Source: a virus
Virus record (IMG/VR): IMGVR_UViG_3300018424_004328
Location: 1 to 20,325 of that record
Direction: 5' to 3' (one strand)
DNA length: 20,325 nt
A program made the translations under genes and the position numbers. Position 1 is the first letter of the stretch, and each line of letters begins with the position of its first letter. The notes beneath the pieces were generated by a model. The model searched no databases. It was not told the origin of the DNA and saw nothing but the letters and a program-made list of their open reading frames with translations. This document shows positions 13,502 through 20,156 of this stretch, piece after piece.

Positions 13502-13887
13502 ACTAATTCCTCAGCAATGTATCTTTTTAATTCTTTGTCTTGCACATCTGTAGGTATTTCATTTTTATAAAAAAGTCTATAACTGTCAGAACCGTACTTA
13601 CCAATACCGTATAATTGTGTAGCATCTTCTCCATCCCAATCTTCAAATTGTTCGCTCATTCGATACAGTCTTTCTGCTCGAACACGTTGCATACCTAACG
13701 GCTTTAGCACATCTTCAATTTCTTTTTTAGTAGCATATAGCAAACTACTATGTGTAGGCCAACGTCTAAAGAACTCTGTAAGTACAGGTTTAGTTTGACG
13801 CCTGTTTACCTGATTAAGACATATAACGCCAACCATATGTTGCCATACATTGTCGACTTGCTGTTGAACCATTAGATCATCACGCAT
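13498..13887 (-). CDS. MBD4-like HhH-GPD DNA glycosylase, 129 aa
   Basis: The whole sequence follows the catalytic domain of the eukaryotic mismatch glycosylase MBD4 and related endonuclease III-fold proteins: LNQVNRRQTKPVLTEFFRRW (24-43), EIEDVLKPLGMQRVRAERLY (56-75), LYGIGKYGSDSYRLF (92-106, the hairpin and G-I-G-K-Y) and IPTDVQDKELKRYI, where P112-T-D114 matches the P-E-D catalytic aspartate position of MBD4. No iron-sulphur cluster cysteines are present. It would remove T or U opposite G, or another base lesion. ATG 13885-13887 follows GGAAAGAGATACG and overlaps the cupin stop by eight bases; longer starts would lie well inside the cupin gene. Confidence 0.85.
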   Translation of the reverse strand: MRDDLMVQQQVDNVWQHMVGVICLNQVNRRQTKPVLTEFFRRWPTHSSLLYATKKEIEDVLKPLGMQRVRAERLYRMSEQFEDWDGEDATQLYGIGKYGSDSYRLFYKNEIPTDVQDKELKRYIAEELV

Positions 13888-14209
13888 CGTATCTCTTTCC
13901 ATCAAACACACAAACAAAGTATAATTCTTCATCACCTGCGTGTACACGATGAAATACTCCGTCTTGAATTAGTACTGTATCGCCTGGATAAACACTAAAC
14001 GTTTCATCATCAAGTTGCATATTACCTGTACCTTCGATAAACAAGTAAACTTCTTCTTGACCTTCGTGTTTATGTCCTGTTGTACTTTTATTAGGTCTTA
14101 ATCTAGTACTACTTACAATAAGATTTTTTAATCCTTTATTATCTTTTACAGTATAGCGGTCATCTTGTTTAACAACTTCACCGCCTATATCCCAGTTACC
14201 GAATTTCAT
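13880..14209 (-). CDS. cupin_2-type protein, 109 aa
   Basis: Single cupin barrel: GHKHEGQEEVYLFIEGTG at 45-62 carries the metal-binding H46-x-H48-x4-E53, and YPGDTVLIQDGVFHRVHAGD has the second-motif H87. Proteins of this type include sugar isomerases, oxygenases and plain binding proteins; no more precise call is possible. GGAGTGAAAAA precedes the ATG, which overlaps the exonuclease stop as ATGA. Adjacent DNA glycosylase and epimerase genes suggest sugar or base metabolism, but only by position. Confidence 0.82.
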   Translation of the reverse strand: MKFGNWDIGGEVVKQDDRYTVKDNKGLKNLIVSSTRLRPNKSTTGHKHEGQEEVYLFIEGTGNMQLDDETFSVYPGDTVLIQDGVFHRVHAGDEELYFVCVFDGKRYDA

Positions 14210-14748
14210 TTTTTCACTCCAAAATGTTTAAAGGTTGATTGGACACACTTTGCTTGATAATAACAATCTGCTAGTGCGTTGTGAGCCTCTTCTTGTATTG
14301 CCTTACGTGGATCACTTGGCATCATACTAAATAGAGTTCTGCTGTCTCTAATTTGCCAATAGTTCCATGGGCAAGGTTTTCCTACTTGTTTGTATAAATT
14401 TTGTAGAATAGCGTAGTCAAACAACGGACCTTGACACCAAAGTTGGTCAAGTCCAACACACCATTTATTAATTGCTTTTGTAAGTGTATCCATGTTTACT
14501 CTATTCTCATGATCACCAAATGCTTCGTCTTGAATATTTTGTTCTTGTCTACCCCACCAAGCAAGAGTATTATCATCAATTGAACGATTATACTTTTCTG
14601 ATTGCTCTTCGATATCACAACGTAGATATAATCCATCATGTGGCTCTGTATCAGAGTATGGATCAAACTTAATAGCACCAAGTGTAATAACTACACTATC
14701 TGGTTCTACACCAAGTGTTTCTAAGTCTATCATTCCGTGAGTAGCCAT
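14206..14748 (-). CDS. dexA: DEDD-family 3'-5' exonuclease, DexA-like, 180 aa
   Basis: DexA of T4 is a 3'-5' exonuclease acting on DNA. Here the DEDDh residues are visible: MIDLETLG (D8, E10), CQGPLFDYAIL (D111) and HNALADCYYQA (H156, D161). As in T4 DexA, a W-x-R-D-x-R-T-like strand (YWQIRDSRT at 130-138) sits between the second and third motifs. The protein is shorter than T4 DexA (227 aa). It could also be an Rv2179c-type exoribonuclease, which has the same layout. Its SD, GGAGAATAA, lies in the FGE-stop codons of the polymerase gene. Confidence 0.85.
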   Translation of the reverse strand: MATHGMIDLETLGVEPDSVVITLGAIKFDPYSDTEPHDGLYLRCDIEEQSEKYNRSIDDNTLAWWGRQEQNIQDEAFGDHENRVNMDTLTKAINKWCVGLDQLWCQGPLFDYAILQNLYKQVGKPCPWNYWQIRDSRTLFSMMPSDPRKAIQEEAHNALADCYYQAKCVQSTFKHFGVKK

Positions 14749-17418
14749 TTATTCTCCAAAGTCAAATAAATTGTTAAACGTATTTTTCTGTTGTGTACTA
14801 CTTAGATCATAATCCAACACACCGATAAGGTTATCTAGTTTATTATCAATAATAGTACCTTCCATAGCATCGTCATCAAATGGAAGTTCTTTAAACCAGT
14901 CCGGCAAACGTAGTTCATCTGTAGGATATGCAACACTTGTATACCCTAATGGATTCTGTTTTAGTTTACAAACAATAACTTTCATACCATCTACAATTTC
15001 TTGCGAGTATTTGTCACCGTTCATTTTCTTCAGTGTATTCCAATTGATACTTGCTCGAACGTGACCAGGCATATTTGTTTTGCCATCACGTTGTTCTTTT
15101 CGTAAGTATTCACCAATCTTGTTTGCACGTTTAGGCGAACCTTTTTCAAAGCCAGGACGTATTTTAAATTCAGTTCTAAATTCTGTAATACGATCTAATA
15201 CTTCTTTTTCAGATGCTTCTTTTAAAACCATAAGTAATAGTTCACTTAAAAATTCCTGCATAAACACAGGAGTATCTGAACGTTTAAGATCAAGACCCAT
15301 TGCTTTTACTTTACCTGGCTTGCCATCAACATCTTTACGTTCACCTTCTTCATCATATACAAGTGCCGCATAACGTTTCTTTGTAATGTATAATCCTGTT
15401 TCAGCAACAATTTCTCTACCTGCCGCAATAACATCTGAACGACTCTTTGGACAGTGAAATGCCTTTGCCATAAAGGCTTCAAAAGAACTGTTTGCTTCAT
15501 CGCATACTTGGTCATAAAGTTTAATTACACTTTCTTTAGTCCACGGTATTTGACCTTCTTCAATTTCTTTCTTAAGAACTGGATATGCACTAAAGTACAC
15601 AGAGTCAGTATCACCATAGATAACACTTTCGCCTACGTGATCATATGTACCTGTAATAACTTTGTTTACTTCAGCGGCCATATGTTTTGCAATTTGTCTA
15701 CCTGTTAGTGTAGTTGATTGTCCTATCCTCGGGTCAAAAAATCTGCAACCAGGATTAAGAATGGCCCCGTAAAGAGAGTTAAGATTAATCTTTTTAACAA
15801 GTTGCCTTTTGTCCCAAAATGCAATTTCAATTTTGTTTCCTGCATCAATTGCCTTCTTCTTCATTGCTTGGAGTTCTTTACGTTCAGCATACCAACGTTT
15901 TAGTAGTCCTGGAATAACACCATCAAACTCGGTTGTAAGTATTGTTCCGTTTGCTGTAAGCATCCAAGGGTTATTGCTATCAAAGATAATTTTATGAACT
16001 TCTGCCGCACTATATACTTCAGGTTCTTTACCTTCCCAGTCTACAGTAATGTCAAAGTCTTTTCTCTTTTCCATAACTGCATCATATTCTAATGTTCCAA
16101 ACTTACCTTCCCAAGCACCTGCAAATGATTTCTTTTGCAATGTCATTGCTTCTTCTAAGTATGCTTGTGTGTGATCAGGACGTAGTTGTCCAACGATAGT
16201 TGCTGGATCCATATTCAATGCACGAATCACAGATGGATATAGTGAATTCAAGTCCATCGAACCAATCCACTTGTGTACACCTTTTTTAGGAAATGCAACA
16301 TAAGCACCTGCCGCAGGATCACTACCTGGTTCACGTTTTGTCCTGTTAGGAACTTGTAGTCCTCTGTGATGTGCTTCGTTAATAATTGCTTGTTCTGTAA
16401 CTGCTACCGCACCCATTGTGGTCTGTAGCAAAACCGTATTTGCGTGTGCTAGTTCATTTGATAGGTCAATGAACTTTAGTTTTTGGTCCAACTTGTCCAG
16501 TAGTGCAACGTCTTGTCGGTTGTATTCGATGAACTTTCTGAAATCATTGTTATAAAGTTGATCGAGCGTACCTTCGTAAACAGTTTTGTTTTCGCCGACT
16601 TCCATTTCACCAATGGCATCAAGTCTGTAAGTATGTCTTTCTTCATATGTGTATTTACGATATAATTCCAAACTATCTAAATGCACTCTGCCTACTAGGT
16701 CATAGGTTTGTGCTGTTTTACCAAACTTTTCATACTCACGTTTTTTAGGAAGTTGTTTCCATAAACAAAAACGTCTTGTATCATCTTTGCTTAGTACACG
16801 AGCAACACGATTAACTGTGTAAGGAATATCATAACCTTCACTGTTCCAACCACTTAGTATATCTGCATCTTGAATAATATCTAAGAATGCTTCAAGCATA
16901 TCGCCTTCGTTATCATACAAGTATGTGTTTGGAAATTCTTTTACTTCTTCTTTTGCTTGTTCCATTGTCAAACCTTTAGGCGGCATTGCAAATGTAACAA
17001 GACTATCTAGCCATTGTAAGTGTACTGTAATTGCAGTAATTGGCATAAATGGATCGCTTGGATCTGCGAATCCACGTTCTGGATCAAAGTCAGTCTCAAT
17101 GTCAAAGAAGCAAACATTTAGTTTTGGAGCATCAACGTTTAAATAATTTTCACTTAAACATTGGAATATAGGATTAATATCACTTTCAAACAGTTCTTTG
17201 TTTTGATTAATAGCAAGTTCTTTTCTAAATTGCTTTGTATTTTTTGCTACAATACGTGATAACGGATCGCCAAAGATACTTTTATACTTTCCTCTTTGGT
17301 CTTTATAATAGAATGTATATTTAATTGGATATTCTGTAAGGTGTCGCTTACCGTCTTTTCGTTCTACTACACGAATAATATCTTGGTCGCGATCAAAGAT
17401 TGCATCTACATAACTCAT
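14749..17418 (-). CDS. 43: family B replicative DNA polymerase, gp43-like, 889 aa
   Basis: T4-type replicase with proofreading domain. ExoI FFDIETD at 104-110 (D106, E108), exoII GWNSEGYDIPY at 190-200, exoIII YNRQDVALLDKL at 299-310; polymerase motif A MDLNSLYPSV at 388-397, motif B KKINLNSLYGA at 542-552, motif C IYGDTDSVYF at 600-609. The C-terminus TFNNLFDFGE resembles the clamp-binding tail of phage polymerases. Length is close to T4 gp43 (898 aa), with no intein or split, unlike the split polymerases of some relatives. ATG 17416-17418 has AGGAGAAAAAA ahead; a hairpin sits one base upstream of that SD. Confidence 0.97.
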   Translation of the reverse strand: MSYVDAIFDRDQDIIRVVERKDGKRHLTEYPIKYTFYYKDQRGKYKSIFGDPLSRIVAKNTKQFRKELAINQNKELFESDINPIFQCLSENYLNVDAPKLNVCFFDIETDFDPERGFADPSDPFMPITAITVHLQWLDSLVTFAMPPKGLTMEQAKEEVKEFPNTYLYDNEGDMLEAFLDIIQDADILSGWNSEGYDIPYTVNRVARVLSKDDTRRFCLWKQLPKKREYEKFGKTAQTYDLVGRVHLDSLELYRKYTYEERHTYRLDAIGEMEVGENKTVYEGTLDQLYNNDFRKFIEYNRQDVALLDKLDQKLKFIDLSNELAHANTVLLQTTMGAVAVTEQAIINEAHHRGLQVPNRTKREPGSDPAAGAYVAFPKKGVHKWIGSMDLNSLYPSVIRALNMDPATIVGQLRPDHTQAYLEEAMTLQKKSFAGAWEGKFGTLEYDAVMEKRKDFDITVDWEGKEPEVYSAAEVHKIIFDSNNPWMLTANGTILTTEFDGVIPGLLKRWYAERKELQAMKKKAIDAGNKIEIAFWDKRQLVKKINLNSLYGAILNPGCRFFDPRIGQSTTLTGRQIAKHMAAEVNKVITGTYDHVGESVIYGDTDSVYFSAYPVLKKEIEEGQIPWTKESVIKLYDQVCDEANSSFEAFMAKAFHCPKSRSDVIAAGREIVAETGLYITKKRYAALVYDEEGERKDVDGKPGKVKAMGLDLKRSDTPVFMQEFLSELLLMVLKEASEKEVLDRITEFRTEFKIRPGFEKGSPKRANKIGEYLRKEQRDGKTNMPGHVRASINWNTLKKMNGDKYSQEIVDGMKVIVCKLKQNPLGYTSVAYPTDELRLPDWFKELPFDDDAMEGTIIDNKLDNLIGVLDYDLSSTQQKNTFNNLFDFGE

Positions 17419-17429
17419 TTTTTCTCCTG

Positions 17430-17451
17430 TTTGTCACTTCAGGCTGACAAA
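17430..17451 (-). promoter_or_regulatory. hairpin upstream of the polymerase SD, likely translational operator
   Basis: On the mRNA strand TTTGTCA, an 8-nt loop GCCTGAAG, and TGACAAA form a perfect 7-bp stem. It ends one base before AGGAG (17424-17428). T4 and RB69 gp43 repress their own translation by binding a hairpin with an 8-nt loop placed just at the Shine-Dalgarno; geometry here is the same, loop sequence differs. Confidence 0.65.
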
Positions 17452-17465
17452 TACCAACTAATCGT

Positions 17466-17741
17466 TTACTGGCCGATAACACCATACAAATGTTTAAAAA
17501 TGCCTACTAAGTATATAATTGTTAGTACGCCGTTTAAAACTATTAATGACTTCTCTTTCCAAAGTATTCCAACTACTGTCCAAATAGTAGATGCAATACC
17601 AAATCCGTATGTAGCATAAACTTGATTATCTAAAGCAGATAACGTAGTTGCCGCTAATAGCAAGACAGCAGTTGCCACCCATGCTAACGGTTGGTAGGGT
17701 TTAGTCTGTACTTCCTTGTTGTTTAAAGTATTCTTTATCAT
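17466..17741 (-). CDS. small membrane protein with three helices, 91 aa
   Basis: Three hydrophobic segments at about 18-36, 44-60 and 66-86 are separated by short polar loops, with ILWKEKSL between the last two; topology resembles a single three-helix unit of SWEET or PnuC-type proteins, though similarity is too weak for a call. The same layout recurs in the 93-aa protein at 18018, on the other side of the HAD gene. TAAGGCAATAA precedes the ATG; it overlaps the HAD gene by 41 bases, which is long but keeps the SD. Confidence 0.65.
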   Translation of the reverse strand: MIKNTLNNKEVQTKPYQPLAWVATAVLLLAATTLSALDNQVYATYGFGIASTIWTVVGILWKEKSLIVLNGVLTIIYLVGIFKHLYGVIGQ

Positions 17742-18012
17742 TTATTGCCTTATCATCTATCCAAATATCATAATGTGGTTTGCCAAATCTTACACTAGTA
17801 AATTTAACTCCCCAGCCTTTAAGTTGTTTCATTGTAAAGTCTTGCCAATCTTTGCCTGATACTGCACCTCGTGCAGTCCAATAATGAATGTCATGGCCTT
17901 CATCAAACAACTTATTAAAGTGAGCGATTCTATCTAAATCGGGTTCACTTTTTTCATAATTACTATCGTTAGTATAGCAGATTGTGTTGTCAATGTCAAC
18001 CATATATTTCAT
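17701..18012 (-). CDS. HAD-superfamily phosphatase, 103 aa
   Basis: Motif I MVDIDNTIC (D6-x-D8-x-T10), motif II T46 in HYWTARGA, motif III K78 followed by YDIWIDDKA (D86, D87) are in the usual order. No cap domain of size fits in 103 residues, so it is a minimal C0-type HAD that would act on a large or exposed phosphate, as in sugar-phosphate or polynucleotide phosphatases. The substrate is unknown. Start at M1 (no strong SD); M4 is possible. Its 5' codons contain a TTGACA-17-TATACT sequence. Confidence 0.82.
   Translation of the reverse strand: MKYMVDIDNTICYTNDSNYEKSEPDLDRIAHFNKLFDEGHDIHYWTARGAVSGKDWQDFTMKQLKGWGVKFTSVRFGKPHYDIWIDDKAINDKEYFKQQGSTD
17971..17999 (-). promoter_or_regulatory. 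possible intragenic promoter in the HAD gene
   Basis: Minus-strand TTGACA (17994-17999), 17 nt, TATACT (17971-17976), one mismatch. It coincides with the codons for the conserved V-D-I-D-N-T motif, so chance is a real alternative. It would serve the 91-aa and polymerase genes. Confidence 0.35.
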
Positions 18013-18017
18013 CTATT

Positions 18018-18299
18018 TTACCACCATCCCATTGCTACGCCAAATCCAAAAATGTTTACACTAAGAAAGTAGTAAACCATTACTAATGGCCATGCAAGTT
18101 TTCGTCTTGTATATGTAAAAATTGCTAGTGCTGAACCTAGCATAAATCCTGGATAAACAATACGCATATCCGGGTCAGCGGCATTAATGGCTAGAGTCAT
18201 ACTTGCACCTATAGTAACTAAGGTACCTATCATTTCTAACCAAAATGCTAAAGGGTCTTGTTTTTTTGCTTCTTTCCAGAAGTTGATAATTTTATTCAT
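18018..18299 (-). CDS. small membrane protein with three helices, 93 aa
   Basis: A short polar N-terminus (to about residue 16) precedes three hydrophobic segments at about 18-40, 47-64 and 68-92, with YTRRKLAW between the last two. Length, spacing and the basic inter-helix loop match the 91-aa protein at 17466, suggesting a divergent duplicate pair around the HAD gene. The ATG overlaps the dsbA stop as TAATG and lacks a close SD, so translation is probably coupled. No family assigned. Confidence 0.68.
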   Translation of the reverse strand: MNKIINFWKEAKKQDPLAFWLEMIGTLVTIGASMTLAINAADPDMRIVYPGFMLGSALAIFTYTRRKLAWPLVMVYYFLSVNIFGFGVAMGWW

Positions 18300-18562
18300 T
18301 ATAGTTTATCACGTCCTACAGTAACAATCAATGTTTCTAGGTCGTCAAAATCATCAGCAACTTTACCCCATTCACCTTTTTGTGCAATCTTAATTGCTTT
18401 GTTAATTAGTGATGGTTTAATGTTTAGTTCTTCTGCAACTGCTTTAACAGTATCTTTCAAACCTTCTTGTAAGTCTGAAATTTCTTGAAGTACTGTTACG
18501 CCTTCGTTAACCAATCTTTCTAGTTTGGCTTTTTCGTCTGCGCCGTAAGTTCGGTCACTCAT
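18299..18562 (-). CDS. dsbA: DsbA-like double-stranded DNA-binding protein, 87 aa
   Basis: T4 DsbA is an 89-aa protein that binds double-stranded DNA near late promoters and modulates late transcription. This protein has the same size, a YGADEKAKLERLVNEGVTVL N-terminal helix as found in cyanophage DsbA proteins, a long central helical region, a helix-turn-helix-like VAEELNIKPSLINKAIKIAQ at about 42-61, and a C-terminal acidic helix. GGAGAAACAA precedes the ATG. A consensus promoter stands just upstream, so it is probably an early or middle gene. Confidence 0.85.
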   Translation of the reverse strand: MSDRTYGADEKAKLERLVNEGVTVLQEISDLQEGLKDTVKAVAEELNIKPSLINKAIKIAQKGEWGKVADDFDDLETLIVTVGRDKL

Positions 18563-18587
18563 TTGTTTCTCCTATGTTATAATGTGT

Positions 18588-18616
18588 ATTATATATTCGT
18601 TTGTTCTTAATGTCAA
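18588..18616 (-). promoter_or_regulatory. sigma70-type promoter for dsbA
   Basis: Minus-strand TTGACA (18611-18616), 17 nt, TATAAT (18588-18593), full consensus. The -35 overlaps the stop codon of the upstream oxygenase gene. Predicted start near 18581, about 18 nt before the ATG, leaving the SD on the leader. Confidence 0.85.
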
Positions 18617-19149
18617 GTCGCTTGTGGTCTTTCCATAGTCAAATTGCCACTAACAATAACTCGTTCAAAATCTGTTTCTTGAATTGGTACCATGTGTGTT
18701 ACCCAACCAGGAAAAATAACAATAAGACCTGGTTCGGGTTGAATGGCTCTTTCAGCAGTTGGAAATACTAAAGGAGCACATTCTTCCGAAGCATCAACAT
18801 AATAACAAAAACTCCAAAGTGCTGGATGATGGGCGTGTGGTAGGGTTTCACCTCCTCTTTTATAAATTGCACCCCAGCAATCTGTTGCATAAAAATTTCC
18901 TTGTGGTACTGGATCTAATCCTTCTTCCAAAAGTTCTATAGCAAAGTCAATAATTTTTTTGAAATGCGGATTGTCATACATAGTCCAACGTGTCATATCC
19001 GCTTTGACATTTGTTTTATGGTATTGTTGATCACCTTGTTCCTTAATACAAGAAATAAGGTCTGCTTTGATAGATTCCTTTTCGTGGAACATACCAGTAA
19101 AAATATTCGCTCGTTCTTTAAACTCAAAAGTTTGAATATGTGGTACCAT
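18613..19149 (-). CDS. 2-oxoglutarate/Fe(II) oxygenase (PF13759-like), 178 aa
   Basis: The pattern is that of the 196-aa enzyme at 9476: CWGAIYKRGGETLPHAHHPA at 91-110 (H105, H107 candidate iron ligands), LWSFCYYVDAS, PGLIVIFPGWVTHMVPI at 140-156 with H152, and FERVIVSGNL with R163 for 2OG. The N-terminal 80 residues are helical. The start ATG at 19147-19149 lacks any Shine-Dalgarno; the 18 nt upstream are AT-rich and contain CATAAATA. No better start is visible. Substrate unknown. Confidence 0.82.
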   Translation of the reverse strand: MVPHIQTFEFKERANIFTGMFHEKESIKADLISCIKEQGDQQYHKTNVKADMTRWTMYDNPHFKKIIDFAIELLEEGLDPVPQGNFYATDCWGAIYKRGGETLPHAHHPALWSFCYYVDASEECAPLVFPTAERAIQPEPGLIVIFPGWVTHMVPIQETDFERVIVSGNLTMERPQAT

Positions 19150-19167
19150 GCAAATATTTATGATATG

Positions 19168-19818
19168 CTAGGTGTCTAAGGTTTCGTTGCGGTCCTTGTA
19201 GTGCCACTCGTCTGTGTGTCCTACACTCCACTTAGGAGTATTTTCAACTGTGTAGTTTTGGGTGCATACTTTGAAGTCTGGTGTTTTACGATCAGTTGGA
19301 ACAAGACTTTGATCTGTAAACACTACTCTGTTATTTGGTTGTGCGGCAAATTGTCCGTTGTCTAATTTAATTACATTAAATGATTTGTGTTCTGGATCGT
19401 GTTCTGCAAAGTTTTGATTAAGAGCAGTTTTATCTCTATGACAATTATCAATAGTAAAAAGATATTCACCTTTATGCATTTTACGATCTTTGCCAAAAAA
19501 TTCACAATCACTTAGCATAGGCTTTTTAATTACTGTAATATCGTAATCAAAGCAATCCCAAATCTGTAGTGTATCTAAAGGAAGTTGTTCGCTATGTAAG
19601 TAATCTTCTTTCCAAACAAACGCACTAAGAGGTAATTTATCGTATAATGCACCGTACTCTGTTAGTAGTGTTTCAAAATATAATGCTCTACCTTCTATAC
19701 TTTTAACACTAATCCATAACCCAGGAGTAACTTCTCCGTGACCTTTTTGATGGTCATATAAGAATTCCTTCTTTACAAAAACTTCGATAGGTGGTAGGTT
19801 ATGAACTAAAAAGGCCAT
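19168..19818 (-). CDS. conserved phage protein, 216 aa, unknown function
   Basis: No named family assigned. The start MAFLVHNLPPIEVFVKKEFL is typical of a strand-rich N-terminus; the sequence looks like a compact beta-rich domain with many aromatic residues (LQIWDCFDYDITVIKKP at about 84-100, DGEYLF-like strand at about 118, FTDQSLVPTDR near 167) and a charged C-terminus. It could be a virion or base-plate component given its position among late-type genes, but no evidence is direct. The SD is AGGAGAACAT. A CTAAATA box is found upstream. Confidence 0.7.
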   Translation of the reverse strand: MAFLVHNLPPIEVFVKKEFLYDHQKGHGEVTPGLWISVKSIEGRALYFETLLTEYGALYDKLPLSAFVWKEDYLHSEQLPLDTLQIWDCFDYDITVIKKPMLSDCEFFGKDRKMHKGEYLFTIDNCHRDKTALNQNFAEHDPEHKSFNVIKLDNGQFAAQPNNRVVFTDQSLVPTDRKTPDFKVCTQNYTVENTPKWSVGHTDEWHYKDRNETLDT

Positions 19819-19844
19819 ATGTTCTCCTAGGTTAATACTAGAGT

Positions 19845-19851
19845 TATTTAG
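19845..19851 (-). promoter_or_regulatory. possible late-promoter box CTAAATA before the 216-aa gene
   Basis: ACTAAATAACTC overlaps the stop of the 102-aa gene, 27 nt upstream of the next ATG. Distance would suit a late -10 box giving a short leader carrying AGGAG. One to two bases from T4 TATAAATA. Confidence 0.35.
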
Positions 19852-20156
19852 TTATTTTTGCTTTGAACTTTTGCTAGATAGTCACGAAACAGTGAGCCAT
19901 GTTCACCGCGAATATCTTCTGGTTCTTTTGGAGAGTGCATACCGCCACCAGCGTCAGTAGTAACTGCTTCAATGTCAGCATACTGTTCTTTTGGTGCATT
20001 TGCAACAGATCCACATCCGCAATCATCGTCGGGAATTAAATCCTTTACTTGATCAAAACGTCGGTCATCATCTGTTTTGTTAATAGTAATATCTATTTTA
20101 GGTTGTTCAGCATCGATAATATCTAAAAAGCCTCTAATAAGATCTGCTATTCTCAT
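19848..20156 (-). CDS. conserved phage protein, 102 aa, unknown function
   Basis: No family recognised. Short acidic protein with a helical N-terminus (MRIADLIRGFLDIIDAEQP), a disordered middle holding the cysteine pair DDDCGCGSVAN at about 43-53, and a C-terminal helix (GSLFRDYLAKVQ). No signal or membrane helix. The ATG overlaps the stop of the upstream gene as ATGA, so the two are coupled. Confidence 0.65.
   Translation of the reverse strand: MRIADLIRGFLDIIDAEQPKIDITINKTDDDRRFDQVKDLIPDDDCGCGSVANAPKEQYADIEAVTTDAGGGMHSPKEPEDIRGEHGSLFRDYLAKVQSKNN

Noticed and set aside
17296-17619. Plus-strand frame across the polymerase start and its upstream gap
   Set aside because: No SD, no recognisable domain, and opposite to all transcription; antisense shadow.
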